DNA of 64,000 nucleotides from an uncultured Opitutales bacterium (GTDB lineage Bacteria; Verrucomicrobiota; Verrucomicrobiia; Opitutales; Intestinicryptomonadaceae). Where the stretch lies: positions 1 through 64,000 of the forward strand of contig CALXLM010000008.1 in NCBI GenBank assembly GCA_944389195.1. Reading direction: 5' to 3'. Position numbers and translations under genes: made by a program. Below the pieces are notes generated by a model. It saw only the letters and a program-made list of their open reading frames with translations, made no database searches and was not told the DNA's origin. Below, one piece after another: positions 36,128 to 45,356 of this stretch. Numbering within the stretch: position 1 is the first letter of the stretch; each line of letters opens with the position of its first letter.

Positions 36128-36649
36128 CTATTGCCTGATTCCCAAAAACGCCTTTATGCGCTCCGACCAGTTCGCCTTTTCCGCCTCTGTCGGGGCCGGC
36201 GCTTCGGATTCCTCCCACCATTGCGGGACTTCCGTATCGAGGCCAGCTGCGTTGCGTATCGTATATACAAGCCTGTTTATTATGGCCTTATGGTCTTCGT
36301 GGACTTTGTCCTTAAATATGACGTCAAGCTGGTGTATGTAGTTTTCGGCCTGGCGCATGATGGCCGGAACGCTCGTGACTGCATATACGGACGGCTCCGC
36401 CCTTCTGAAGGCTTCTGTGGAAAGCTTCGACATGATGCGCTTTGCCAATTGTCTGGAGGCCTCGCTCGGCGTGTCGAATATAAAGGTGAGGCAAATGTAA
36501 TCTATACTGTCGAGGTTTTGGGGAATGGCCACCTTGCATAAACCGTCGATTTCGCTTTCGCCGGTTTCGCCGATTTTGCAAAAATCGAAAAACGCGAGGA
36601 ACTTTTCTTGTTGAAGTATTTCCAAAAGTTTGCTGTCTTTATTTTCCAT
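36128..36649 (-). CDS. Hypothetical cytoplasmic protein
   Basis: 173 residues from ATG 36649 (MENKDSKLLEILQQEKF). No signal or membrane segment. Acidic and helical, with a central stretch LAKRIMSKLSTEAFRRAEPS and ending EKANWSERIKAFLGIRQ. I do not recognise the family. Codon use and clear stop fit a real gene, and it has its own terminator. Transcribed away from the DUF456 gene across a short AT-rich gap (36650-36710). Confidence 0.7.
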   Translation of the reverse strand: MENKDSKLLEILQQEKFLAFFDFCKIGETGESEIDGLCKVAIPQNLDSIDYICLTFIFDTPSEASRQLAKRIMSKLSTEAFRRAEPSVYAVTSVPAIMRQAENYIHQLDVIFKDKVHEDHKAIINRLVYTIRNAAGLDTEVPQWWEESEAPAPTEAEKANWSERIKAFLGIRQ

Positions 36650-36710
36650 AGTTTTAAAATATAGTACTTTAATCGATAAAAAAGAAGAATAACTTATTTT
36701 CAAGCATTAA

Positions 36711-37220
36711 ATGGAAGATCAAATCTACATAGCCTGCGCGGCGTTTGCGGTTTATGCCATGTTTGTGGTCGGAGCGTTGGGCTCGTTTTTGCCGGTTTTG
36801 CCGGGACCTCTGCTTGCCGGAGTTGCGCTTTTCGGATTCAAGGTTTTTGTCCCGTCGGTTCCGATATCGTGGCTTTTGGTATGGGTGGGCGTGGCTGTGG
36901 CTCTTATTGCACAGTTTCTCGATTTCATAACCACTTATATTGGCGTAAAAAAATTCGGGGCCACATGGAGGGGGGCTTTCGGGGCGTTTGTCGGAGTGTT
37001 TGTTGGAATCTTTATTCCGCCGCCGTTGGTGTGGATTTTTCTGGCGCCGTTTGTTTTTGCACTCGCGTTTGAATGGATAGGTGGGGCGTCGTTTAGAGAC
37101 GCCACTAAGGCGGGTTTCGGCGCGTTTATAGGTTCGCTGGCTGCTTCGGTCCTAAAATTCGTGATGGTCGTGTTTTTGGCGCTTTGGTTCACTTTGGAGC
37201 TCGGAAGAGTTTTCGTCTGA
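36711..37220 (+). CDS. DUF456 family membrane protein
   Basis: 169 residues, nearly all membrane segments (about four to five helices). The motif LGSFLPVLPGPLLAGVALFGFK near the N-terminus and LDFITTYIGVKKFGATWRGAFGAFVGVFVGIF are the DUF456 signature blocks. Inner-membrane protein of unknown function, often found near envelope genes. ATG 36711 has no obvious ribosome site. Confidence 0.93.
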   Translation: MEDQIYIACAAFAVYAMFVVGALGSFLPVLPGPLLAGVALFGFKVFVPSVPISWLLVWVGVAVALIAQFLDFITTYIGVKKFGATWRGAFGAFVGVFVGIFIPPPLVWIFLAPFVFALAFEWIGGASFRDATKAGFGAFIGSLAASVLKFVMVVFLALWFTLELGRVFV

Positions 37221-37434
37221 TACTTTGCGCTGGTTTGCGCTGGTTATGCGCTTTACGATGCGGTTGCGCCGCGGCGGCAATACTCCAAAACGGGGATTTC
37301 GGCTTCGCGGCATATGCGAATCCAAAACTATGTAGCGCGCATATTTCGGCTTTAGGCAACTTATACAGTTCCGGATAATCCGATAATCCGGCTGCATGTT
37401 TCGGCTAAATGCGGTTAATACGGTTTCGGCGCGT
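37221..37434. other. Intergenic region between convergent genes with short tandem repeats
   Basis: A direct repeat TTTGCGCTGG occurs twice in a row near 37224-37243. The sequence CCGGATAATCCGATAATCCGG at 37371-37391 holds a tandem GATAATCC and inverted CCGGAT/ATCCGG ends. No gene or clear terminator is seen. Confidence 0.4.
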
Positions 37435-38628
37435 TTAATGTCCGTTTTTAATTGAGTCTATGTCGCGTCTCATCAATTTGAATATGTCGCAAAATTCGCG
37501 CGCTTCAAAGGGCGGCTTATCGGTCGATAAAAGCGCCGCCATGGACGCGGGGCTGTCGGGATAAAATCCGCGCAATCTCCGGGAGGCTTTGCGCGCCCTG
37601 AAATTCGGTTCGATTTGTGCGCCTTCCTCCATGAGAAATATGTCGTCGCCGAATTTTGCGTTGTCGAGTTCTGCGCCGCGGAATCGTATGCCGAATTCGA
37701 TTTTTTCTGGGTCTCCGAGAAAGCGTCCGCCGAAAGATCCGAAACCGGAAAGCGCGGAGCGTATTTTTTGCCGCGATTCGCCGTTTAGATACCAAAAGAC
37801 AGCCATGGAAGGTTCGTAAAAGGCCGCATAGTCCCTGCCGAATTTCAACCCAAGCGAGCTTATTTTTTTCATTATGTCCACGGTTTTTATGCACGGTATG
37901 ACCCCGTGAGAGGAGACGACCGAAAGCTTAAAGGCGTTTTGCGACTTTTCCAATGCGGACATGATTTCCAATACGGCCGTTTCGTATTTTGCTATTTCGT
38001 CCGCCATCGCCTTATCGTCTTCCGCAACGTAGCGCGTGAAGCGGTCGAGGCCGGGTAGGGTTATAAATGCGAAATCGACATCGCCTCCAGAAATTGACGA
38101 TTTTGCTTCAGATATGATTTCCGGAACAGGCTTCCGCCAATCGGAGATGAAGTGCCTTATTCCTGATTCGCATAAAATATCCGCAAGATTTTTGGCAGGA
38201 GCCAGGCCGTTTGCGGTGAAAATATCGCGTTTTTGGCAATAGTCGAAATATCGGAGTTTGTCGTACGGCACAGAATAAAGTTTGAAAAAACCGTCATATC
38301 CCTTTACAGCCCGCACGATTTTTTCGGCATATTTTCTTGCGTGTTTGCTGTTGAAAAGGCATTTGGGGTACAGCCCAGCTCCGAAAAGGAACTTCAAATA
38401 TTTAAAGGCTTTAAACGGGGAATCTTTGGGGTTGAAAAAATACGGGCAAAAATGTCCGTGCGAGGCGGGCGGCGTTCCCGTCAGAAGCGTTGGTATGGCT
38501 CCGGAAGCGTATCCGAATTGCGGCTTTACGGGGGTCCTGTACGGCAAAGTCCCTCCCATAAAATCGCATTTTGAAGCGGTTTCCCAGCCCAGCGCGTCGA
38601 TAAAAATATAGACTGACGTTTTTTTCAT
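37435..38628 (-). CDS. Type I phosphodiesterase/nucleotide pyrophosphatase-like protein
   Basis: 397 residues. No signal peptide is obvious. The metal-binding start VYIFIDALGWETASK, then YASGAIPTLLTGTPPASHGHF (the Thr/Ser nucleophile region) and VVSSHGVIPCIKTVDI are the alkaline-phosphatase superfamily layout. A central FAFITLPGLDRFTRYVAEDD resembles the Asp/His metal site. Such enzymes act on phosphodiesters or sugar/sulfate phosphates; the substrate cannot be named. Starts with ATG 38628, transcribed from the side of the MFS transporter but separated by the terminator at 38743. Confidence 0.8.
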   Translation of the reverse strand: MKKTSVYIFIDALGWETASKCDFMGGTLPYRTPVKPQFGYASGAIPTLLTGTPPASHGHFCPYFFNPKDSPFKAFKYLKFLFGAGLYPKCLFNSKHARKYAEKIVRAVKGYDGFFKLYSVPYDKLRYFDYCQKRDIFTANGLAPAKNLADILCESGIRHFISDWRKPVPEIISEAKSSISGGDVDFAFITLPGLDRFTRYVAEDDKAMADEIAKYETAVLEIMSALEKSQNAFKLSVVSSHGVIPCIKTVDIMKKISSLGLKFGRDYAAFYEPSMAVFWYLNGESRQKIRSALSGFGSFGGRFLGDPEKIEFGIRFRGAELDNAKFGDDIFLMEEGAQIEPNFRARKASRRLRGFYPDSPASMAALLSTDKPPFEAREFCDIFKLMRRDIDSIKNGH

Positions 38629-38742
38629 GGCGCAATTTCGGCGAATCTACCGACGGAGATGTCGCACGCGGCGCCTTTATTTGCAAGCATATTATCTTCG
38701 CTCCGGTCCGGCTTGGAATTCCGCGCAGTGGGCTTTTGTCGG

Positions 38743-38765
38743 AAAAACGCCTCAAATCAGGCGTC
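38743..38765 (-). terminator. Terminator after the MFS transporter
   Basis: On the minus strand ACGCCT and AGGCGT form a 6-bp stem with a 6-nt loop followed by TTTTT, 10-30 nt past the MFS stop (38775). Confidence 0.75.
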
Positions 38766-38774
38766 TTGGCATCA

Positions 38775-39938
38775 TCACTCGCCTTGCACCCCCTTTTGCG
38801 GCCACATTTTAAACGCCACAAATCCGAGATAAAGCGCGCATGCCAAAATAACCGCTATGGCTCCGGTTTGAGAACCTGCGGCGTCTGAACAAACTCCCAT
38901 CAACAGGGGGAAAATTCCGCCTCCGGATATGCCCATGACCATTAGCCCGGATATTTCGTTCTTGCGGTCCGGCATGGTTTGCATCGCGCGGGAGAAAATT
39001 ACGGAAAAGACGTTTGCGTTTCCGATTCCCACAAGGGCGATGCATGCAAATATGGCTTCCTTGCCGGAAAGAAAAAGCAGGGCGGCGCAGGACGCTATTA
39101 CGAGCGCAACGCTTGCGGCGAAAAATTTTTGGGGGGAAACCTTTGCCAATATGGCGGCGCCGGCGAATGCCGACGCCGTTTTAAAGAAGAAATACAAGCT
39201 TGTAGCGTATCCCGCTTCGCCGAGGTCCATGCCGGCGCGGTCGATAAGGATTTTCGGCGCGGTAATGTTTACGCCAACGTCGATGCCCACATGCACTAAA
39301 ATGCCGCAAAACATGACGGCTATGGCGGCCCTTCTCAGCAGCGCGAAACATTCCGAAAACGACGAGTTTTTTGCGGGGGCGCTTTCCTCTATGCGCGAAA
39401 TCCAAAGCCAGATCGCCGCAATAAGCGATATCGCCGCGAAAGCCGGATAGGCCATGCGCCAGTTTCCGCATGCCGAGGCGCCGTAGAGGAGCGCTATCGG
39501 AGCGGCAAATGAGGCCACGCTTTTTACGAATTGCCCGAGCGTTATCCCGCTGGCGAGTTTCCCCGCGGGTATTATGTCAGCCACGAGCGGATTTATCGAA
39601 ACCTGCAGCGCGGCGTTGCCCATCCCGAGAAGTATGAACGAAAGCGTCATTGCCGCCATCGAATATTCGACGGCGGGTATGGCCATGGCGAGCGTCGTGG
39701 CCGCCACGCTGAATGCCACCGTTCTTCTGCGCCCGATTTTGTTCATGACGATTCCCGTCGGAAGCGAAAGCGCGAGAAACCAGAAAAACAGCAGAGAACC
39801 GAAAAGGTTGGTCATTGTGTCCGACAGCCCGAAGTCGGCTTTTACATAATTTGCGGATATGCCTATCATATCCACGTAGCCCATTACGAAAAACGCCATC
39901 AGCACGGGCGCAAGGTTGGAGAGTTTGAAATTTTTCAT
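38775..39938 (-). CDS. MFS transporter, FucP-like sugar permease
   Basis: 387 residues with about 12 membrane helices. MAFFVMGYVDMIGISANYVKADFG is the fucose/glucose:H+ symporter (FHS) start, and PTGIVMNKIGRRRTVAFSV is the MFS loop 2-3 signature. AALQVSINPLVADII fits the FucP branch. Probably imports a deoxy-sugar, hexose or hexuronate. Directly downstream of the secreted esterase gene on the same strand (69-nt gap), so likely one unit. An in-line CGATTAA direct repeat (39943-39957) lies in the gap before its ATG. Confidence 0.88.
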   Translation of the reverse strand: MKNFKLSNLAPVLMAFFVMGYVDMIGISANYVKADFGLSDTMTNLFGSLLFFWFLALSLPTGIVMNKIGRRRTVAFSVAATTLAMAIPAVEYSMAAMTLSFILLGMGNAALQVSINPLVADIIPAGKLASGITLGQFVKSVASFAAPIALLYGASACGNWRMAYPAFAAISLIAAIWLWISRIEESAPAKNSSFSECFALLRRAAIAVMFCGILVHVGIDVGVNITAPKILIDRAGMDLGEAGYATSLYFFFKTASAFAGAAILAKVSPQKFFAASVALVIASCAALLFLSGKEAIFACIALVGIGNANVFSVIFSRAMQTMPDRKNEISGLMVMGISGGGIFPLLMGVCSDAAGSQTGAIAVILACALYLGFVAFKMWPQKGVQGE

Positions 39939-40007
39939 TGTCGATTAAACGATTAACCAGATTCTTTCAAAAGTCACTCCCGGTGTCAATTTTTTTGTTA
40001 AAACAAA

Positions 40008-40892
40008 TCAGTCCGCGCGGTCGGAAACGCGTTCGTTTTCGGCAAGTACGCGCTTTATAAAATTTTTGGCGACGGGCTGGAAGGCGCTTGAAACGGTGCC
40101 GTGGTCCAACCCTTGCAGCTCGAATATTTCCACTATTTTTGCGCTTTTCAGCTTGCGTACGACGCATTCCAGCAGGAAATTTTCCTCCACGCGTTCCGGA
40201 AACTCTATGCGCCTGTCCCCGAGTATGAGGCATGTGGGGGGGACTTTGTTTGCGGCGTTTCCGATGATGGAATATTCGTCTATTTTAGGGAGCATCTGGG
40301 GATCTTTGTCGCCGAAGTCTTTTCTTACCTGGAAATGCGTGGTGGCCTGCCCGCTCAAAAGTATGGCGCCGGCCAAATCGGTATTTTTCAGCCCGTGCGC
40401 GTTGAGATAGCGCGGCGCAAAAGCTACCATGCCCGAAAGGTAGGCTCCGGCGGAATGCCCGGCGACAAAAACCTTTGTTTTGTCGCCTCCGTATTTTTCG
40501 ATGTTTTTTAGGACCCATGCCACGGCCGCCGCGGCGTCGTCGATGGCTTCATGCGCCTTTATTTTGGGGGACAGGCGGTAGTTCACCGCCACCAATGCGA
40601 GATTTTTTTCTCCCTCAAACCCTTTCGGCCAATGCTTTTGCCCGGAAGTGATGCCGCCCCCGTGGAACCATACGAGAGTGGCGAAGTCTTTGGAGCCCGC
40701 GGGCAGCATCAAGTCGAGTTTGCAGCGCTCGCGCGAATACTGGTCGGGACGCTCGGTGTATGATATGTTATTTATCGTGAGCGGTCGGCTTTCCCCCTGT
40801 TGCGCGGAGCAGGCATGGCTTTGCGGCAAAGCCGCGGCAAGCATGAAAAAAACTGCCGGCTTGAATCTAAAAAAAATGCACATGCGTTTCAT
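40008..40892 (-). CDS. Secreted alpha/beta-hydrolase (esterase)
   Basis: 294 residues with a signal peptide (about 1-32, ending SHACSAQQ). Carboxylesterase layout: the oxyanion motif LVWFHGGGITSG, the nucleophile elbow VAGHSAGAYLSGM and the catalytic-His region GLDHGTVSSAF. The Asp is probably in LILGDRRIEF. It belongs to the BD-FAE/Aes-like group that removes acetyl or other esters from plant polysaccharides. Divergent from the GH5-like gene and in line with the MFS permease, so it may trim the sugar that the permease takes up. Confidence 0.87.
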   Translation of the reverse strand: MKRMCIFFRFKPAVFFMLAAALPQSHACSAQQGESRPLTINNISYTERPDQYSRERCKLDLMLPAGSKDFATLVWFHGGGITSGQKHWPKGFEGEKNLALVAVNYRLSPKIKAHEAIDDAAAAVAWVLKNIEKYGGDKTKVFVAGHSAGAYLSGMVAFAPRYLNAHGLKNTDLAGAILLSGQATTHFQVRKDFGDKDPQMLPKIDEYSIIGNAANKVPPTCLILGDRRIEFPERVEENFLLECVVRKLKSAKIVEIFELQGLDHGTVSSAFQPVAKNFIKRVLAENERVSDRAD

Positions 40893-41049
40893 AATAATAT
40901 ATGCAATTATTCGCGCTCTCTTTAGGCGTCTATGTCGTTTGCCTCTAAAGTCAATGAAAAACCCGAAAATAAGTTGACAGTTTATAAAAAATGTGCGCTT
41001 TGAATGTTGAAAAAACGGCGTAATAGGCTAATCTGTTTAAAGTAAGATT
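40893..41049. promoter_or_regulatory. Divergent promoter region of the sugar-utilisation cluster
   Basis: 157 bp between the divergent esterase and GH5-like genes. It holds TTGACA at about 40974, facing the GH5-like gene, but no good -10 at the right distance. An imperfect inverted pair CTTTAGGC and GCCTCTAAAG lies at about 40919-40958. Both halves could serve a shared regulator. Confidence 0.35.
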
Positions 41050-42534
41050 ATGAAAATATTCGATAAGATAAGTTTTGCGGTATGGGTATGCATATTGCCG
41101 CCGCTTGCGTTTTTATGTTCGTGCGGCACGGCCGGCAGCACTTCAAAAGCCGAAAAGGATTCCGGATTTATCGGAGTGTCGAAGGATAACCCTCGCTATT
41201 TTTCGTTTTCCGACGGCACGCCCTATATTCCGATAGGCATGAACTTATGCTTTCCCCGCCCGTATTTTTACGACGGAACCGAAGAGGAGGGATTCGCAAA
41301 AATCGAAGCGCAAATGGCGGAGTTGTCGAAAAACGGAGGCAATTTCGTCAGAATATGGGTGGGGGCCGACTTCTTCAATATGGAAACAAAAGCCGGCGAA
41401 TACGACGCTAAAAAAATGGAGCGTTTCGACCGCTACATGAAATTGGCGCGGAAATACGGCTTGCGCGTGAAGCTATGCATGCAGCACTTTAGGAACACCG
41501 CACCTGCCGAGCCCAATACGAGCGACGCAAACCGCCTAAAAAACCAGTTTCGCCAGCCCGCGTACGCGCCGCTGTTTAAAAACATGGAAGAATATGTCGT
41601 TTCGGAGCGAGGCAAAAGCCTTTATCTTAACTATGTGCAATCATTCGCCAAGCGCTATGCAGACGATCCCTACGTATTCGGTGTGGAATTGTGGAACGAG
41701 ATGAACAGTGTAAGCGCAAAAATAGAGCTTGTTAGAAAATGGACCGCCGAAATGCTGCCGAAGGTGAAAAGAAAGTTTCCCAACCACCTTGTTATGCAGA
41801 GCCTCGGAAGTTTCGATTCGGACAGGGGCACAAAGAATTATAAAGCGTTTATGCCGATGGAGTCAAACGAAGTGGCGCAGGCCCACCGCTATCTCGACTG
41901 CGGGGCGCCTTTTGAAATCTGCCACGGCCCGGTTGACGTTTTTTGCGCCGACGCCATAGACATTCTTTTGGCGAACGCCCCGGGAAAACCGGCGGTGCTT
42001 GCGGAGTCTGGAGCGGTGAATCCGAAGCACACCGGGCCCTTTAATCTTTACGCGAAAGACACTGACGGAGCCATACTCCACGACGTCCTTTTTGCTCCGT
42101 TTTTCTCCGGTTCGGCCGGGGCGGGGCAGACATGGCATTGGGAGTGGTATGTGGCCAAAAACAATCTTTATTGGCATTTCGGAAGGTTCGCAAAGGCTAT
42201 CGATGGCATAAACCCCATCGAGGAAAATTTTGCGCCGTCGCGCTTCGAGTCGGACGGGCTGCGCTTTTACGCGCTTAACGGCAAAAAGACCGTTCTGGTT
42301 TGGATACGCGACGCAAAAAACGACTGGCGCTCCGAGCTTGAACGCGGTCAAAAGCCGCGTGCGGTGTCTGGCGTTTCAGTTCCGCTTTGGAAGTTTGCCG
42401 GCATGAAAAAAGTGGCGTCCGTTTCGTATTACAACCCGTGGACTGACGTTTCGGGCGAATTGAAACAGGCGGGGGGAAAGATAGATCTTCCGGCATTTTC
42501 GCGGTCGATTGTATTGAAAATGGAGCTTGAGTGA
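41050..42534 (+). CDS. GH5-like beta-glycanase lipoprotein
   Basis: 494 residues. A lipobox FLCSC at 21-25 (C25 would be acylated) predicts an outer-membrane or surface lipoprotein. The TIM barrel shows the acid/base Glu E217 in GVELWNEMNS and the nucleophile candidate E319 in AVLAESGAV, as in cellulase-type (GH5-clan A) enzymes; NFVRIWVGADFF and MQHFRNT are neighbouring barrel strands. A small beta domain ends the protein. Substrate is unknown, probably a mannan, glucan or related glycan. The UxuA-family gene begins within 3 nt or overlaps by 4 nt. Confidence 0.84.
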   Translation: MKIFDKISFAVWVCILPPLAFLCSCGTAGSTSKAEKDSGFIGVSKDNPRYFSFSDGTPYIPIGMNLCFPRPYFYDGTEEEGFAKIEAQMAELSKNGGNFVRIWVGADFFNMETKAGEYDAKKMERFDRYMKLARKYGLRVKLCMQHFRNTAPAEPNTSDANRLKNQFRQPAYAPLFKNMEEYVVSERGKSLYLNYVQSFAKRYADDPYVFGVELWNEMNSVSAKIELVRKWTAEMLPKVKRKFPNHLVMQSLGSFDSDRGTKNYKAFMPMESNEVAQAHRYLDCGAPFEICHGPVDVFCADAIDILLANAPGKPAVLAESGAVNPKHTGPFNLYAKDTDGAILHDVLFAPFFSGSAGAGQTWHWEWYVAKNNLYWHFGRFAKAIDGINPIEENFAPSRFESDGLRFYALNGKKTVLVWIRDAKNDWRSELERGQKPRAVSGVSVPLWKFAGMKKVASVSYYNPWTDVSGELKQAGGKIDLPAFSRSIVLKMELE

Positions 42535-42536
42535 CA

Positions 42537-43532
42537 ATGGTTCTTACGATGATGCTGCCGTCTTCGGGCGACGTTGCGAAACTGTCTTTGGCCCGGCAAA
42601 TGGGAATTACCCATGCGATAACAAAGGCCGCTCCGGATCTTTCGGGCCTTGAGGCTCCGTACGATTTCGGCGCGCTTAAAGCCGTGAAGGAGAGATTCGC
42701 TTCGGCGGGGATAAAACTTTACGGGCTTGAAGGCGACCAGTTCGATATGTCGCCCATAAAGCTGGGGCTCGACAGCCGCGACGAATGGATAGACAAGTAC
42801 CGCCAGATGATTCGGAACATGGGCAGGCTCGATATAAATTTGCTTTGCCTAAATTGGATGGCGTCGGTCGGTTGGTTCAGGTCGAGCGTGGAGGCTCCGG
42901 AGCGCGGCGGGGCACTCACCACTTCTTTCGACTATGCCGACGTGGAAAATAGGTTTGTGGACGCCGATTTGCAAATATCCGAAGGCCGTCTGCGCGAAAA
43001 TCTGTTTTATTTTCTTGAGGCTGTGCTGCCCGTCGCCGAGGAGTCGGGGGTGAAAATAGGATTGCATCCAGACGATCCTCCCGTAAGCCCCTTTTTCGGG
43101 GTTGGCAGGATTCTTTCCTCTCCCGGCGATTACGAAAAAGTGTTCGGGCGTTTCGATTCGGATAATTTGGGGGCGACGTTTTGCCAGGCGACTTTCAAAC
43201 TTATGGGCGCCGATTTGAAGGCGCTGTCGGCCGATTGGATACGGCGCGGAAAGTTGTTTTTTATCCATATCCGCGACGTCGAGGGCGACAAATTCCGCTT
43301 CAAGGAAACATTTATCGACGCCCAGGAGGGCTTTGTGCCGGACATGCTTCTGCACTATCACACTTGCGGATTTGAGGGGCCGATACGTTCCGACCACGCT
43401 CCGGCAATGTACGGCGAAACCCAAAAAGATTTTAAGGGTGGGACGAGCGTCGGATACCAGATGCTTGGGCATATTTTTTCGAACGGATACATAAAAGGAT
43501 GCTGCCAGGCGTTGAAAATACCTCTTATTTGA
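42537..43532 (+). CDS. Mannonate dehydratase (UxuA) family protein
   Basis: 331 residues from ATG 42537; a GTG at 42531 overlapping the previous stop by 4 nt is the other choice. TIM-barrel enzyme: VKIGLHPDDPP, FFIHIRDVEGDKFRFKETF and GPIRSDHAPAM are the UxuA metal-site motifs (His, Asp and Arg/His). UxuA turns D-mannonate into 2-keto-3-deoxygluconate in uronate breakdown; the protein is shorter than E. coli UxuA (about 390), so related substrates are possible. Cotranscribed with the GH5-like gene and the SMP-30 gene (6-nt gap). Confidence 0.87.
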   Translation: MVLTMMLPSSGDVAKLSLARQMGITHAITKAAPDLSGLEAPYDFGALKAVKERFASAGIKLYGLEGDQFDMSPIKLGLDSRDEWIDKYRQMIRNMGRLDINLLCLNWMASVGWFRSSVEAPERGGALTTSFDYADVENRFVDADLQISEGRLRENLFYFLEAVLPVAEESGVKIGLHPDDPPVSPFFGVGRILSSPGDYEKVFGRFDSDNLGATFCQATFKLMGADLKALSADWIRRGKLFFIHIRDVEGDKFRFKETFIDAQEGFVPDMLLHYHTCGFEGPIRSDHAPAMYGETQKDFKGGTSVGYQMLGHIFSNGYIKGCCQALKIPLI

Positions 43533-43538
43533 ATCTTT

Positions 43539-44351
43539 ATGATAAAGACAATTCTTGAAAATCTCGATTTCCCTGAGGGGCCCGCCGTGGACTCCAAGGG
43601 AAATATTTGGCTTGTGGAACTACACGGCGGAAACATCGTGCGTTTGGGAACTGATGGTGCGGTTAAGCGTTTTCCAGTCGCCGGAGGAAAACCGAACGGC
43701 ATAACTGTCGATGCGTCCGACAAAATCTGGTTTTGCGACGCAGGCAACGACTGCGTGTCGGTATTGGACCCCGATACGGGAGCGATAGAGGTTTTTTGCG
43801 ACAGCGTGGACGGCAAAGCTCTCGACCACCCCAACGATTTGGCTTTTGACAGTGCGGGAAACCTGCTTTTTACATGCCCTGGAGATTCGCGCCAAAAGCC
43901 CACCGGCTATGTTTGCGCTGCGCCGAAAGGCGGCGCCGCAAAAAAGGTTATCGAGGAAAAGTTTTTCCCGAACGGCTTGGCATTCTCTTCCGACGGTAAA
44001 ACGCTTGTGTTGGCCGAGACGTACAAAAAAAGGCTTTGGCGCGGAACTTGGAATCCGGAAACGCTTGCATGGGGTTCTGCCGAACCATGGGTTGATGTGG
44101 GCGGAAGAATCGGTCCGGACGGCATGGCTTTCGGCGACGACGGAAATTTATATGTGGCGGTGTTCGGGGGTGGCGCCGTAAAGATTGTCTCTCCGAGCGG
44201 AGAGGTATCGGGAGAATTGCCACTCGACGGCGACAATCCGAGCAACTGCGCGTTTGCCGACGGCGGCGGGCTTCTCATTACGGAAACGGAGAAGGGCAGG
44301 CTTTTGTTCGCGGATATCGGCGTAAAGAGGGGCAAATTGTTTAAGCCTTAA
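43539..44351 (+). CDS. SMP-30/gluconolactonase family lactonase
   Basis: 270 residues, six-bladed beta-propeller: LDFPEGPAVDSKGNIWLVE at the start, DHPNDLAFDSAGNLLFTCPG with the metal Asn/Asp, and PNGLAFSSDGKTLVLAET. The metal Glu near the start and Asn and Asp sites fit. Probably hydrolyses a sugar lactone to an aldonate, a step beside the UxuA-family enzyme. Third gene of the GH5-like/UxuA/SMP-30 unit. Confidence 0.9.
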   Translation: MIKTILENLDFPEGPAVDSKGNIWLVELHGGNIVRLGTDGAVKRFPVAGGKPNGITVDASDKIWFCDAGNDCVSVLDPDTGAIEVFCDSVDGKALDHPNDLAFDSAGNLLFTCPGDSRQKPTGYVCAAPKGGAAKKVIEEKFFPNGLAFSSDGKTLVLAETYKKRLWRGTWNPETLAWGSAEPWVDVGGRIGPDGMAFGDDGNLYVAVFGGGAVKIVSPSGEVSGELPLDGDNPSNCAFADGGGLLITETEKGRLLFADIGVKRGKLFKP

Positions 44352-44491
44352 AAGTTTTCCTCCGATGAAAGGCGGATAGGCTTCTTCAAGTTTTACACAA
44401 AAAGAGTCCCATGTAGAATTTTTCTTGCGTTTTCGCCGAAGAAACGATTTTTTCTTTTGCTTTAATAATATAGATTTTCATCAAACCGATT

Positions 44492-44749
44492 ATGGCAAAC
44501 AATAAATCATCAAAAAAAGACATACGCAGAACCCAGACGCGTTCGTTGCGCAACCGCAAGGTGGTAAGCCGAATTAAGACTCTGGCTAAAAACGCGGCGG
44601 CAAGCGCCGACATTGAATCGCTCAAGAAGAACGGCGCGGCATTGGCTTCGGCCATGGACAAGGCTGCAAAAAGCGGTATCGTCCACCCGAACAAGGTCGC
44701 CCGCGCAAAGAGCCGCCTGGCTAAGGCTGCGGCCAAACTCGCCAAGTAG
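44492..44749 (+). CDS. rpsT: 30S ribosomal protein S20
   Basis: 85 residues, very basic and helical: MANNKSSKKDIRRTQTRSLRN, then SRIKTLAKNA and GIVHPNKVARAKSRLAKAAAK. A short, intact S20 binding 16S rRNA. It is followed by a strong terminator at 44776 and has a 140-bp leader (44352-44491) in which I see no clear promoter. Confidence 0.97.
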   Translation: MANNKSSKKDIRRTQTRSLRNRKVVSRIKTLAKNAAASADIESLKKNGAALASAMDKAAKSGIVHPNKVARAKSRLAKAAAKLAK

Positions 44750-44775
44750 GGCTTTTATCAGAAATTTTACCAAAA

Positions 44776-44822
44776 TCTTTCGGCTCCGTTTGCGGGGGCC
44801 GAAAGTTTTGTTTTATTTTTTT
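44776..44822 (+). terminator. Rho-independent terminator after rpsT
   Basis: CTTTCGGC (44778-44785) and GCCGAAAG (44798-44805) form a stem with a GC-rich inner part, followed by TTTTGTTTTATTTTTTT. Ends the rpsT transcript. Confidence 0.85.
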
Positions 44823-44915
44823 AGGGTTTCGCATTTTAATTGCGCGCGCGTTGCCGATAAATGATACAAACCGCACTGTCGGTTCTTTTTGGCGCCGCTT
44901 GCGGAATATGCAAAC

Positions 44916-45350
44916 ATGGAAGATCTCTTAAAAGCGGAAATTTTGGACGTTTGCCCGTCGCCGTACGGGTATGCGGCGTTTTTGCGCGCTTCGGATAAAG
45001 TATTTGTCATATATGTGGACCGTCCGCGCGGAATGGCCATGCGGAGCGCATTGGAAGGATACAAGGCGGAGCGTCCGCTCACTTCGGAATTCATGGCGCA
45101 AATGCTCGACGCCCTTGACTGCACCGTAAAGAGCGCCGTCATTTACCACGTTGAAGGAGGGACCTTTTATACGCATGCAAATATAGAAATGCGCAACGAA
45201 TTGGGCGCTAAAATAGTGGAGGTCGATGGGCGACCCAGCGACACGATATCGCTGGCTTTGCGCACTGGTGCGCCGGTGCTTGTCTCCCGGCACGTTCTCG
45301 ACTCTGTTCCCGACATGGGCGACGCTTTCAGAAAAATCAAGGGATGCTGA
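44916..45350 (+). CDS. DUF151/bifunctional nuclease family protein
   Basis: 144 residues from ATG 44916 (MEDLLKAEIL); an in-frame ATG at 44889 is possible. The DUF151 blocks are complete: YGYAAFLRASDKVFVIYVD, RPLTSEFMAQMLDALDCTVKSAVIYHVEGGTFYTHANIE and the RPSDTISLALRTGAPVLVS signature. Family members include plant and bacterial nucleases; activity here is not shown. In line with dus and trmH (6-nt gap to dus), forming an RNA-maintenance run. Confidence 0.9.
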   Translation: MEDLLKAEILDVCPSPYGYAAFLRASDKVFVIYVDRPRGMAMRSALEGYKAERPLTSEFMAQMLDALDCTVKSAVIYHVEGGTFYTHANIEMRNELGAKIVEVDGRPSDTISLALRTGAPVLVSRHVLDSVPDMGDAFRKIKGC

Positions 45351-45356
45351 TTCTCA

